64,000 bases of DNA. Source: Argentina anserina. Taxonomy: Eukaryota; Streptophyta; Magnoliopsida; Rosales; Rosaceae. The notes under the pieces are model-generated. The model ran no database searches. It had not been told where the DNA came from and saw only the letters and a program-made list of their open reading frames with translations. Shown one piece after another: positions 1-12,125 of the stretch. The translations under genes were made by a program, and so were the position numbers. Each line of letters starts with the position of its first letter. Position 1 is the stretch's first letter. The DNA lies in NCBI RefSeq assembly GCF_933775445.1, contig NW_026089428.1:372001-436000 (forward strand). Reading direction: 5' to 3'.

Positions 1-77
1 ACATCGTTTGCGTATCTTTACTATTCCAATTGTGTATCTTTTCATTTCTCGTTTGAGTATCTTTCTGTAAGGGTTTT
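1..77 (+). repeat. Partial satellite monomer at left window edge
   Basis: The window opens inside a 41-bp subrepeat and runs through the diverged third subrepeat to the next monomer start at 78. It ends in the GGGTTTTG variant of the usual GGCTTCTG junction. This is truncation by the window, not a biological end. Confidence 0.95.
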
Positions 78-1064
78 GATGCGAGTTTCTATTGTATTTG
101 AGAGTTTTGCAAGTGTGGGAGTGTGTTTCATTCAAACTGAGTATCTTTACATCGTTTGCGTATCTTTCCTATTCCCAATTGTGTATCTTTACATCGTTTG
201 CGTATCTTTACTATTCCAATTGTGTATCTTTTCATTTCTCGTTTCAGTATCTTTCTGTAAGGCTTCTGATGCGAGTTTCTATTGTATTTGAGAGTTTTGC
301 AAGTGTGGGAGTGTGTTTCTTTCAAATTGTGTATCTTTACATCGTTTGCGTATCTTTACTATTCCAATTGTGTATCTTTACATCGTTTGCGTATCTTTAC
401 TATTCCAATTGTGTATCTTTTCATTTCTCGTTTGAGTATCTTTCTGTAAGGGTTTTGATGCGAGTTTCTATTGTATTTGAGAGTTTTGCAAGTGTGGGAG
501 TGTGTTTCATTCAAACTGAGTATCTTTACATCGTTTGCGTATCTTTCCTATTCCAATTGTGTATCTTTACATCGTTTGCGTATCTTTACTATTCCAACTG
601 TGTATCTTTTCATTTCTCGGTTGAGTATCTTTCTGTAAGGCTTCTGAGACGAGTTTCTATTGTAATTGAGAGTTTTGCAAGTGTGGGAGTGTGTTTCTTT
701 CAAATTGAGTATCTTTACATCGTTTGCGTATCTTTCCTATTCCAATTGTGTATCTTTACATCGTTTGCGTATCTTTACTATTCCAATTGTGTATCTTTTC
801 ATTTCTCGTTTGAGTATCTTTCTGTAAGCCTTCTGATGCGAGCTTCTATTGTATTTGAGAGTTTTGCAAGTGTGGGAGTGTGTTTCTTTCAAACTGAGTA
901 TCTTTACATCGTTTGCGTATCTTTCCTATTCCAATTGTGTATCTTTACATCGTTTGCGTATCTTTACTATTCCAATTGTGTATCTTTACATCGTTTGCGT
1001 ATCTTTACTATTCCAATTGTGTATCTTTTCATTTCTCGTTTGAGTATCTTTCTGTAAGGCTTCT
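78..1064 (+). repeat. Module C, 5-monomer block, copy 1
   Basis: Units start at 78, 268, 457, 646 and 835. The first has an extra C (TATTCCCAATT near 173), making it 190 bp. The fourth begins GAGACGAG with TGTAATTGAG, and the fifth is 230 bp with three 41-bp subrepeats. The same order returns at 4738, 10383 and 15447. Confidence 0.9.
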
Positions 1065-3184
1065 GATGCGAGTTTCTATTGTATTTGAGAGTTTTGCAAG
1101 TGTGGGAGTGTGTTTCTTTCAAACTGAATATCTTTACATCGTTTGCGTATGTTTCCTATTCCAATTGTGTATCTTTACATCGTTTGCGTATCTTTACTAT
1201 TCCAATTGTGTATCTTTTCATTTCTCGTTTGAGTATCTTTCTGTAAGGCTTCTGATGCGAGTTTATATTGTATTTGAGAGTTTTGCAAGTGTGGTAGTGT
1301 GTTTCTTTCAAACTGAGTATCTTTACATCGTTTGCGTATCTTTCCTATTCCAATTGTGTATCTTTACATCGTTTGCGTATCTTTACTATTCCAATTGTGT
1401 ATCTTTTCATTTCTCGTTTGAGTATCTTTCTGTAAGGCTTCTGATGCGAGTTTCTATTGTATTTAGGAGTTTTGCAAGTGTGGGAGTGTGTTTTATTCAA
1501 ACTGAGTATCTTTACATCGTTTGCGTATCTTTACTATTCCAATTGTGTATCTTTACATCGTTTGCGTATCTTTACTATTCCAATTGTGTATGTTTTCATT
1601 TCTCGTTTGAGTATCTTTCTGTAAGGCTTCTGATGCGAGTTTCTATTGTATTTAGGAGTTTTGCAAGTGTGGGAGTGTGTTTCTTTCAAATTGAGTATCT
1701 TTACATCGTTTGCGTATCTTTCCTATTCCAATTGTGTATCTTTACATCGTTTGCGTATCTTTACTATTCCAATTGTGTATCTTTTCATTTCTCGTTTCAG
1801 TATCTTTCTGTAAGGCTTCTGATGCGAGTTTCTATTGTATTTGAGAGTTTTGCAAGTGTGGGAGTGTGTTTCTTTCAAATTGTGTATCTTTACATCGTTT
1901 GCGTATCTTTACTATTCCAATTGTGTATCTTTACATCGTTTGCGTATCTTTACTATTCCAATTGTGTATCTTTTCATTTCTCGTTTGAGTATCTTTCTGT
2001 AAGGGTTTTGATGCGAGTTTCTATTGTATTTGAGAGTTTTGCAAGTGTGGGAGTGTGTTTCATTCAAACTGAGTATCTTTACATCGTTTGCGTATCTTTC
2101 CTATTCCAATTGTGTATCTTTACATCGTTTGCGTATCTTTACTATTCCAATTGTGTATCTTTTCATTTCTCGTTTGAGTATCTTTCTGTAAGCCTTCTGA
2201 TGCGAGCTTCTATTGTATTTGAGAGTTTTGCAAGTGTGGGAGTGTGTTTCATTCAAACTGAGTATCTTTACATCGTTTGCGTATCTTTCCTATTCCAATT
2301 GTGTATCTTTACATCGTTTGCGTATCTTTACTATTCCAATTGTGTATCTTTTCATTTCTCGTTTCAGTATCTTTCTGTAAGGCTTCTGATGCGAGTTTCT
2401 ATTGTATTTGAGAGTTTTGCAAGTGTGGGAGTGTGTTTCTTTCAAATTGTGTATCTTTACATCGTTTGCGTATCTTTACTATTCCAATTGTGTATCTTTA
2501 CATCGTTTGCGTATCTTTACTATTCCAATTGTGTATCTTTTCATTTCTCGTTTGAGTATCTTTCTGTAAGGGTTTTGATGCGAGTTTCTATTGTATTTGA
2601 GAGTTTTGCAAGTGTGGGAGTGTGTTTCATTCAAACTGAGTATCTTTACATCGTTTGCGTATCTTTCCTATTCCAATTGTGTATCTTTACATCGTTTGCG
2701 TATCTTTACTATTCCAACTGTGTATCTTTTCATTTCTCGGTTGAGTATCTTTCTGTAAGGCTTCTGAGACGAGTTTCTATTGTAATTGAGAGTTTTGCAA
2801 GTGTGGGAGTGTGTTTCTTTCAAATTGAGTATCTTTACATCGTTTGCGTATCTTTCCTATTCCAATTGTGTATCTTTACATCGTTTGCGTATCTTTACTA
2901 TTCCAATTGTGTATCTTTTCATTTCTCGTTTGAGTATCTTTCTGTAAGCCTTCTGATGCGAGCTTCTATTGTATTTGAGAGTTTTGCAAGTGTGGGAGTG
3001 TGTTTCTTTCAAACTGAGTATCTTTACATCGTTTGCGTATCTTTCCTATTCCAATTGTGTATCTTTACATCGTTTGCGTATCTTTACTATTCCAATTGTG
3101 TATCTTTACATCGTTTGCGTATCTTTACTATTCCAATTGTGTATCTTTTCATTTCTCGTTTGAGTATCTTTCTGTAAGGCTTCT
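1065..3184 (+). repeat. Module A, 11-monomer HOR block, copy 1 (2120 bp)
   Basis: Eleven units from 1065. The first has ACTGAATATC with GTATGTTTCC, the second GTTTATATT, the third and fourth TTTAGGAG. The tenth (2766) begins GAGACGAG and the last (2955-3184) is 230 bp. The block returns nearly unchanged at 5724-7654, minus one monomer. Differences I noticed are GTGGTAGTG here against GTGGGAGTG in the other copy, and CTTTTCATT here against CTTTTAATT. Confidence 0.9.
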
Positions 3185-3414
3185 GATGCGAGTTTCTATT
3201 GTATTTGAGAGTTTTGCAAGTGTGGGAGTGTGTTTCTTTCAAACTGAGTATCTTTACATCGTTTGCGTATCTTTCCTATTCCAATTGTGTATCTTTACAT
3301 CGTTTGCGTATCTTTACTATTCCAATTGTGTATCTTTACATCGTTTGCGTATCTTTACTATTCCAATTGTGTATCTTTTCATTTCTCGTTTGAGTATCTT
3401 TCTGTAAGGGTTTT
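3185..3414 (+). repeat. Second consecutive 230-bp monomer
   Basis: Follows directly on another 230-bp unit (2955-3184) and likewise carries three 41-bp subrepeats. This is the only place where two 230-bp units are adjacent. It joins a module A end to a module B start and may mark an exchange junction. Confidence 0.85.
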
Positions 3415-4737
3415 GATGCGAGTTTCTATTGTATTTGAGAGTTTTGCAAGTGTGGGAGTGTGTTTCATTCAAACTGAGTATCTTTACATCGTTTGCGTAT
3501 CTTTCCTATTCCAATTGTGTATCTTTACATCGTTTGCGTATCTTTACTATTCCAACTGTGTATCTTTTCATTTCTCGTTTGAGTATCTTTCTGTAAGGCT
3601 TCTGAGACGAGTTTCTATTGTAATTGAGAGTTTTGCAAGTGTGGGAGTGTGTTTCTTTCAAATTGAGTATCTTTACATCGTTTGCGTATCTTTCCTATTC
3701 CAATTGTGTATCTTTACATCGTTTGCGTATCTTTACTATTCCAATTGTGTATCTTTTCATTTCTCGTTTGAGTATCTTTCTGTAAGCCTTCTGATGCGAG
3801 CTTCTATTGTATTTGAGAGTTTTGCAAGTGTGGGAGTGTGTTTCTTTCAAACTGAGTATCTTTACATCGTTTGCGTATCTTTCCTATTCCAATTGTGTAT
3901 ATTTACATCGTTTGCGTATCTTTACTATTCCAATTGTGTATCTTTTCATTTCTCGTTTGAGTATCTTTCTGTAAGCCTTCTGATGCGAGTTTCTATTGTA
4001 TTTAGGAGTTTTGCAAGTGTGGGAGTGTGTTTCATTCAAACTGAGTATCTTTACATCGTTTGCGTATCTTTACTACTCCAATTGTGTATCTTTACATCGT
4101 TTGCGTATCTTTACTATTCCAATTGTGTATCTTTTCATTTCTCGTTTGAGTATCTTTCTGTAAGGCTTCTGATGCGAGTTTCTATTGTATTTGACATTTT
4201 TGCAAGTGTGGGAGTGTGTTTCTTTCAAACTGAGTATCTTTACATCGTTTGCGTATCTTTACTATTCCAATTGTGTATCTTTACATCGTTTGCGTATCTT
4301 TACTATTCCAATTGTGTATGTTTTCATTTCTCGTTTGAGTATCTTTCTGTAAGCCTTCTGATGCGAGTTTCTATTGTATTTGAGAGTTTTGCAAGTGTGG
4401 GAGTGTGTTTCATTCAAACTGAGTATCTTTACATCGTTTGCGTATCTTTACTATTCCAATTGTGTATCTTTACATCGTTTGCGTATCTTTACTATTCCAA
4501 TTGTGTATCTTTTCATTTCTCGTTTCAGTATCTTTCTGTAAGGCTTCTGATGCGAGTTTCTATTGTATTTGAGAGTTTTGCAAGTGTGGGAGTGTGTTTC
4601 TTTCAAATTGTGTATCTTTACATCGTTTGCGTATCTTTACTATTCCAATTGTGTATCTTTACATCGTTTGCGTATCTTTACTATTCCAATTGTGTATCTT
4701 TTCATTTCTCGTTTGAGTATCTTTCTGTAAGGGTTTT
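3415..4737 (+). repeat. Module B, 7-monomer HOR block, copy 1 (1323 bp)
   Basis: Units start at 3415, 3604 (GAGACGAG), 3793 (GCTTCTATT), 3982 (TTTAGGAG with TTTACTACTCC), 4171 (TTTGACATT), 4360 and 4549. The same order returns at 9249 (one unit short), 12883 and 14206. Confidence 0.9.
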
Positions 4738-5723
4738 GATGCGAGTTTCTATTGTATTTGAGAGTTTTGCAAGTGTGGGAGTGTGTTTCATCAAACTGAG
4801 TATCTTTACATCGTTTGCGTATCTTTCCTATTCCCAATTGTGTATCTTTACATCGTTTGCGTATCTTTACTATTCCAATTGTGTATCTTTTCATTTCTCG
4901 TTTCAGTATCTTTCTGTAAGGCTTCTGATGCGAGTTTCTATTGTATTTGAGAGTTTTGCAAGTGTGGGAGTGTGTTTCTTTCAAATTGTGTATCTTTACA
5001 TCGTTTGCGTATCTTTACTATTCCAATTGTGTATCTTTACATCGTTTGCGTATCTTTACTATTCCAATTGTGTATCTTTTCATTTCTCGTTTGAGTATCT
5101 TTCTGTAAGGGTTTTGATGCGAGTTTCTATTGTATTTGAGAGTTTTGCAAGTGTGGGAGTGTGTTTTATTCAAACTGAGTATCTTTACATCGTTTGCGTA
5201 TCTTTCCTATTCCAATTGTGTATCTTTACATCGTTTGCGTATCTTTACTATTCCAACTGTGTATCTTTTCATTTCTCGGTTGAGTATCTTTCTGTAAGGC
5301 TTCTGAGACGAGTTTCTATTGTAATTGAGAGTTTTGCAAGTGTGGGAGTGTGTTTCTTTCAAATTGAGTATCTTTACATCGTTTGCGTATCTTTCCTATT
5401 CCAATTGTGTATCTTTACATCGTTTGCGTATCTTTACTATTCCAATTGTGTATCTTTTCATTTCTCGTTTGAGTATCTTTCTGTAAGCCTTCTGATGCGA
5501 GCTTCTCTTGTATTTGAGAGTTTTGCAAGTGTGGGAGTGTGTTTCTTTCAAACTGAGTATCTTTACATCGTTTGCGTATCTTTCCTATTCCAATTGTGTA
5601 TCTTTACATCGTTTGCGTATCTTTACTATTCCAATTGTGTATCTTTACATCGTTTGCGTATCTTTACTATTCCAATTGTGTATCTTTTCATTTCTCGTTT
5701 GAGTATCTTTCTGTAAGGCTTCT
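4738..5723 (+). repeat. Module C, copy 2, with compensating indels
   Basis: Same five-unit order as at 78-1064, ending in a 230-bp unit at 5494. The first unit keeps the extra C (near 4834) but has lost one T in GTTTCATCAAACTG (near 4790), so it is 189 bp. The other copies of this unit are 190 bp. Confidence 0.9.
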
Positions 5724-7654
5724 GATGCGAGTTTCTATTGTATTTGAGAGTTTTGCAAGTGTGGGAGTGTGTTTCTTTCAAACTGAATATCTTTACATCG
5801 TTTGCGTATGTTTCCTATTCCAATTGTGTATCTTTACATCGTTTGCGTATCTTTACTATTCCAATTGTGTATCTTTTCATTTCTCGTTTGAGTATCTTTC
5901 TGTAAGGCTTCTGATGCGAGTTTATATTGTATTTGAGAGTTTTGCAAGTGTGGGAGTGTGTTTCTTTCAAACTGAGTATCTTTACATCGTTTGCGTATCT
6001 TTCCTATTCCAATTGTGTATCTTTACATCGTTTGCGTATCTTTACTATTCCAATTGTGTATCTTTTCATTTCTCGTTTGAGTATCTTTCTGTAAGGCTTC
6101 TGATGCGAGTTTCTATTGTATTTAGGAGTTTTGCAAGTGTGGGAGTGTGTTTTATTCAAACTGAGTATCTTTACATCGTTTGCGTATCTTTACTATTCCA
6201 ATTGTGTATCTTTACATCGTTTGCGTATCTTTACTATTCCAATTGTGTATGTTTTCATTTCTCGTTTGAGTATCTTTCTGTAAGGCTTCTGATGCGAGTT
6301 TCTATTGTATTTAGGAGTTTTGCAAGTGTGGGAGTGTGTTTCTTTCAAATTGAGTATCTTTACATCGTTTGCGTATCTTTCCTATTCCAATTGTGTATCT
6401 TTACATCGTTTGCGTATCTTTACTATTCCAATTGTGTATCTTTTAATTTCTCGTTTCAGTATCTTTCTGTAAGGCTTCTGATGCGAGTTTCTATTGTATT
6501 TGAGAGTTTTGCAAGTGTGGGAGTGTGTTTCTTTCAAATTGTGTATCTTTACATCGTTTGCGTATCTTTACTATTCCAATTGTGTATCTTTACATCGTTT
6601 GCGTATCTTTACTATTCCAATTGTGTATCTTTTCATTTCTCGTTTGAGTATCTTTCTGTAAGGGTTTTGATGCGAGTTTCTATTGTATTTGAGAGTTTTG
6701 CAAGTGTGGGAGTGTGTTTCATTCAAACTGAGTATCTTTACATCGTTTGCGTATCTTTCCTATTCCAATTGTGTATCTTTACATCGTTTGCGTATCTTTA
6801 CTATTCCAATTGTGTATCTTTTCATTTCTCGTTTGAGTATCTTTCTGTAAGCCTTCTGATGCGAGCTTCTATTGTATTTGAGAGTTTTGCAAGTGTGGGA
6901 GTGTGTTTCATTCAAACTGAGTATCTTTACATCGTTTGCGTATCTTTCCTATTCCAATTGTGTATCTTTACATCGTTTGCGTATCTTTACTATTCCAATT
7001 GTGTATCTTTTCATTTCTCGTTTCAGTATCTTTCTGTAAGGCTTCTGATGCGAGTTTCTATTGTATTTGAGAGTTTTGCAAGTGTGGGAGTGTGTTTCTT
7101 TCAAATTGTGTATCTTTACATCGTTTGCGTATCTTTACTATTCCAATTGTGTATCTTTACATCGTTTGCGTATCTTTACTATTCCAATTGTGTATCTTTT
7201 CATTTCTCGTTTGAGTATCTTTCTGTAAGGGTTTTGATGCGAGTTTCTATTGTAATTGAGAGTTTTGCAAGTGTGGGAGTGTGTTTCTTTCAAATTGAGT
7301 ATCTTTACATCGTTTGCGTATCTTTCCTATTCCAATTGTGTATCTTTACATCGTTTGCGTATCTTTACTATTCCAATTGTGTATCTTTTCATTTCTCGTT
7401 TGAGTATCTTTCTGTAAGCCTTCTGATGCGAGCTTCTATTGTATTTGAGAGTTTTGCAAGTGTGGGAGTGTGTTTCTTTCAAACTGAGTATCTTTACATC
7501 GTTTGCGTATCTTTCCTATTCCAATTGTGTATCTTTACATCGTTTGCGTATCTTTACTATTCCAATTGTGTATCTTTACATCGTTTGCGTATCTTTACTA
7601 TTCCAATTGTGTATCTTTTCATTTCTCGTTTGAGTATCTTTCTGTAAGGCTTCT
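5724..7654 (+). repeat. Module A, copy 2, 10 monomers with a fused unit
   Basis: Follows module A copy 1 unit for unit, but the ninth and tenth units are replaced by one chimeric unit at 7236-7424. The final unit (7425) is again 230 bp. The length of 1931 bp is exactly one 189-bp monomer shorter than copy 1. Confidence 0.9.
7236..7424 (+). repeat. Chimeric monomer (deletion junction)
   Basis: Begins like the unit at 2577 (GGGTTTTG then GATGCG) but continues like the next unit at 2766 (TGTAATTGAG, TTTCAAATTGAG). The switch lies in the 15 bases 7240-7254 where the two parents are identical. This is what an unequal exchange deleting exactly one monomer would leave. Confidence 0.85.
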
Positions 7655-9248
7655 GATGCGAGTTTCTATTGTATTTGAGAGTTTTGCAAGTGTGGGAGTG
7701 TGTTTCTTTCAAACTGAATATCTTTACATCGTTTGCGTATGTTTCCTATTCCAATTGTGTATCTTTACATCGTTTGCGTATCTTTACTATTCCAATTGTG
7801 TATCTTTTCATTTCTCGTTTGAGTATCTTTCTGTAAGGCTTCTGATGCGAGTTTATATTGTATTTGAGAGTTTTGCAAGTGTGGGAGTGTGTTTCTTTCA
7901 AACTGAGTATCTTTACATCGTTTGCGTATCTTTCCTATTCCAATTGTGTATCTTTACATCGTTTGCGTATCTTTACTATTCCAATTGTGTATCTTTTCAT
8001 TTCTCGTTTGAGTATCTTTCTGTAAGGCTTCTGATGCGAGTTTCTATTGTATTTAGGAGTTTTGCAAGTGTGGGAGTGTGTTTTATTCAAACTGAGTATC
8101 TTTACATCGTTTGCGTATCTTTACTATTCCAATTGTGTATCTTTACATCGTTTGCGTATCTTTACTATTCCAATTGTGTATGTTTTCATTTCTCGTTTGA
8201 GTATCTTTCTGTAAGGCTTCTGATGCGAGTTTCTATTGTATTTAGGAGTTTTGCAAGTGTGGGAGTGTGTTTCTTTCAAATTGAGTATCTTTACATCGTT
8301 TGCGTATCTTTCCTATTCCAATTGTGTATCTTTACATCGTTTGCGTATCTTTACTATTCCAATTGTGTATCTTTTCATTTCTCGTTTCAGTATCTTTCTG
8401 TAAGGCTTCTGATGCGAGTTTCTATTGTATTTGAGAGTTTTGCAAGTGTGGGAGTGTGTTTCTTTCAAATTGTGTATCTTTACATCGTTTGCGTATCTTT
8501 ACTATTCCAATTGTGTATCTTTACATCGTTTGCGTATCTTTACTATTCCAATTGTGTATCTTTACATCGTTTGCGTATCTTTACTATTCCAATTGTGTAT
8601 CTTTACATCGTTTGCGTATCTTTACTATTCCAATTGTGTATCTTTTCATTTCTCGTTTGAGTATCTTTATGTAAGGGTTTTGATGCGAGTTTCTATTGTA
8701 TTTGAGAGTTTTGCAAGTGTGGGAGTGTGTTTCATTCAAACTGAGTATCTTTACATCGTTTGCGTATCTTTCCTATTCCAATTGTGTATCTTTACATCGT
8801 TTGCGTATCTTTACTATTCCAATTGTGTATCTTTTCATTTCTCGTTTGAGTATCTTTCTGTAAGCCTTCTGATGCGAGCTTCTATTGTATTTGAGAGTTT
8901 TGCAAGTGTGGGAGTGTGTTTCATTCAAACTGAGTATCTTTACATCGTTTGCGTATCTTTCCTATTCCAATTGTGTATCTTTACATCGTTTGCGTATCTT
9001 TACTATTCCAATTGTGTATCTTTTCATTTCTCGTTTCAGTATCTTTCTGTAAGGCTTCTGATGCGAGTTTCTATTGTATTTGAGAGTTTTGCAAGTGTGG
9101 GAGTGTGTTTCTTTCAAATTGTGTATCTTTACATCGTTTGCGTATCTTTCCTATTCCAATTGTGTATCTTTACATCGTTTGCGTATCTTTACTATTCCAA
9201 TTGTGTATCTTTTCATTTCTCGTTTGAGTATCTTTCTGTAAGGGTTTT
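7655..9248 (+). repeat. Module A, copy 3 (partial, with 271-bp unit)
   Basis: Units at 7655, 7844, 8033, 8222, 8411, 8682, 8871 and 9060 follow the module A order. The unit at 8411 has grown to 271 bp. From 9249 the order becomes module B, with the GAGACGAG unit at 9438 shared by both module types. Confidence 0.85.
8411..8681 (+). repeat. Longest monomer: 271 bp with four 41-bp subrepeats
   Basis: Four consecutive 41-bp copies lie between the 63-bp segment and the diverged third subrepeat, two more than standard. All four have TTTACTATTCCAATTG. The following junction reads CTTTATGTAAGG instead of CTTTCTGTAAGG. Confidence 0.95.
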
Positions 9249-10382
9249 GATGCGAGTTTCTATTGTATTTGAGAGTTTTGCAAGTGTGGGAGTGTGTTTC
9301 ATTCAAACTGAGTATCTTTACATCGTTTGCGTATCTTTCCTATTCCAATTGTGTATCTTTACATCGTTTGCGTATCTTTACTATTCCAACTGTGTATCTT
9401 TTCATTTCTCGTTTGAGTATCTTTCTGTAAGGCTTCTGAGACGAGTTTCTATTGTAATAGAGAGTTTTGCAAGTGTGGGAGTGTGTTTCTTTCAAATTGA
9501 GTATCTTTACATCGTTTGCGTATCTTTCCTATTCCAATTGTGTATCTTTACATCGTTTGCGTATCTTTACTATTCCAATTGTGTATCTTTTCATTTCTCG
9601 TTTGAGTATCTTTCTGTAAGCCTTCTGATGCGAGCTTCTATTGTATTTGAGAGTTTTGCAAGTGTGGGAGTGTGTTTCTTTCAAACTGAGTATCTTTACA
9701 TCGTTTGCGTATCTTTCCTATTCCAATTGTGTATCTTTACATCGTTTGCGTATCTTTACTATTCCAATTGTGTATCTTTTCATTTCTCGTTTGAGTATCT
9801 TTCTGTAAGCCTTCTGATGCGAGTTTCTATTGTATTTAGGAGTTTTGCAAGTGTGGGAGTCTGTTTCATTCAAACTGAGTATCTTTACATCGTTTGCGTA
9901 TCTTTACTACTCCAATTGTGTATCTTTACATCGTTTGCGTATCTTTACTATTCCAATTGTGTATCTTTTCATTTCTCGTTTGAGTATCTTTCTGTAAGGC
10001 TTCTGATGCGAGTTTCTATTGTATTTGACATTTTTGCAAGTGTGGGAGTGTGTTTCTTTCAAACTGAGTATCTTTACATCGTTTGCGTATCTTTACTATT
10101 CCAATTGTGTATCTTTACATCGTTTGCGTATCTTTACTATTCCAATTGTGTATCTTTTCATTTCTCGTTTCAGTATCTTTCTGTAAGGCTTCTGATGCGA
10201 GTTTCTATTGTATTTGAGAGTTTTGCAAGTGTGGGAGTGTGTTTCTTTCAAATTGTGTATCTTTACATCGTTTGCGTATCTTTACTATTCCAATTGTGTA
10301 TCTTTACATCGTTTGCGTATCTTTACTATTCCAATTGTGTATCTTTTCATTTCTCGTTTGAGTATCTTTCTGTAAGGGTTTT
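9249..10382 (+). repeat. Module B, copy 2, six monomers
   Basis: Units at 9249, 9438 (GAGACGAG, here TGTAATAGAG), 9627, 9816 (TTTAGGAG, GGGAGTCTG), 10005 (TTTGACATT) and 10194. It lacks the CATTCAAAC unit that follows TTTGACATT in copy 1, so it is one monomer shorter. Confidence 0.88.
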
Positions 10383-11369
10383 GATGCGAGTTTCTATTGT
10401 ATTTGAGAGTTTTGCAAGTGTGGGAGTGTGTTTCATTCAAACTGAGTATCTTTACATCGTTTGCGTATCTTTCCTATTCCCAATTGTGTATCTTTACATC
10501 GTTTGCGTATCTTTACTATTCCAATTGTGTATCTTTTCATTTCTCGTTTCAGTATCTTTCTGTAAGGCTTCTGATGCGAGTTTCTATTGTATTTGAGAGT
10601 TTTGCAAGTGTGGGAGTGTGTTTCTTTCAAATTGTGTATCTTTACATCGTTTGCGTATCTTTACTATTCCAATTGTGTATCTTTACATCGTTTGCGTATC
10701 TTTACTATTCCAATTGTGTATCTTTTCATTTCTCGTTTGAGTATCTTTCTGTAAGGGTTTTGATGCGAGTTTCTATTGTATTTGAGAGTTTTGCAAGTGT
10801 GGGAGTGTGTTTCATTCAAACTAAGTATCTTTACATCGTTTGCGTATCTTTCCTATTCCAATTGTGTATCTTTACATCGTTTGCGTATCTTTACTATTCC
10901 AACTGTGTATCTTTTCATTTCTCGGTTGAGTATCTTTCTGTAAGGCTTCTGAGACGAGTTTCTATTGTAATTGAGAGTTTTGCAAGTGTGGGAGTGTGTT
11001 TCTTTCAAATTGAGTATCTTTACATCGTTTGCGTATCTTTCCTATTCCAATTGTGTATCTTTACATCGTTTGCGTATCTTTACTATTCCAATTGTGTATC
11101 TTTTCATTTCTCGTTTGAGTATCTTTCTGTAAGCCTTCTGATGCGAGCTTCTATTGTATTTGAGAGTTTTGCAAGTGTGGGAGTGTGTTTCTTTCAAACT
11201 GAGTATCTTTACATCGTTTGCGTATCTTTCCTATTCCAATTGTGTATCTTTACATCGTTTGCGTATCTTTACTATTCCAATTGTGTATCTTTACATCGTT
11301 TGCGTATCTTTACTATTCCAATTGTGTATCTTTTCATTTCTCGTTTGAGTATCTTTCTGTAAGGCTTCT
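10383..11369 (+). repeat. Module C, copy 3
   Basis: Same five-unit order as at 78-1064, including the extra-C unit (190 bp at 10383), the GAGACGAG unit (10951) and the final 230-bp unit (11140). One change I noticed is ACTAAGTATC for ACTGAGTATC in the third unit. Confidence 0.9.
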
Positions 11370-12125
11370 GATGCGAGTTTCTATTGTATTTGAGAGTTTT
11401 GCAAGTGTGGGAGTGTGTTTCTTTCAAACTGAGTATCTTTACATCGTTTGCGTATCTTTCCTATTCCAATTGTGTATCTTTACATCGTTTGCGTATCTTT
11501 ACTATTCCAATTGTGTATCTTTTCATTTCTCGTTTGAGTATCTTTCTGTAAGGCTTCTGATGCGAGTTTCTATTGTATTTAGGAGTTTTGCAAGTGTGGG
11601 AGTGTGTTTTATTCAAACTGAGTATCTTTACATCGTTTGCGTATCTTTACTATTCCAATTGTGTATCTTTACATCGTTTGCGTATCTTTACTATTCCAAT
11701 TGTGTATCTTTTCATTTCTCGTTTGAGTATCTTTCTGTAAGGCTTGTGATGCGAGTTTCTATTGTATTTAGGAGTTTTGCAAGTGTGGGAGTGTGTTTCT
11801 TTCAAATTGAGTATCTTTACATCGTTTGCGTATCTTTCCTATTCCAATTGTGTATCTTTACATCGTTTGCGTATCTTTACTATTCCAATTGTGTATCTTT
11901 TCATTTCTCGTTTGAGTATCTTTCTGTAAGCCTTCTGATGCGAGCTTCTATTGTATTTGACATTTTTGCAAGTGTGGGAGTGTGTTTCTTTCAAACTGAG
12001 TATCTTTACATCGTTTGCGTATCTTTACTATTCCAATTGTGTATCTTTACATCGTTTGCGTATCTTTACTATTCCAATTGTGTATCTTTTCATTTCTCGT
12101 TTGAGTATCTTTCTGTAAGGGTTTT
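11370..12125 (+). repeat. Module D, four monomers
   Basis: Units at 11370 (standard type with TTTCC), 11559 and 11748 (both TTTAGGAG; the second is preceded by GGCTTGTG) and 11937 (GCTTCTATT with TTTGACATT). The first two units return at 16434-16853. Confidence 0.8.

Noticed and set aside
128..325. Lysine/arginine-rich minus-strand open frames of about 64-114 codons
   Set aside because: They recur at monomers of unusual length or with the extra C (for example 128, 4640, 10433, 12176, 15310, 48118, 50156) and are antisense reads of the same satellite. No independent coding signal.
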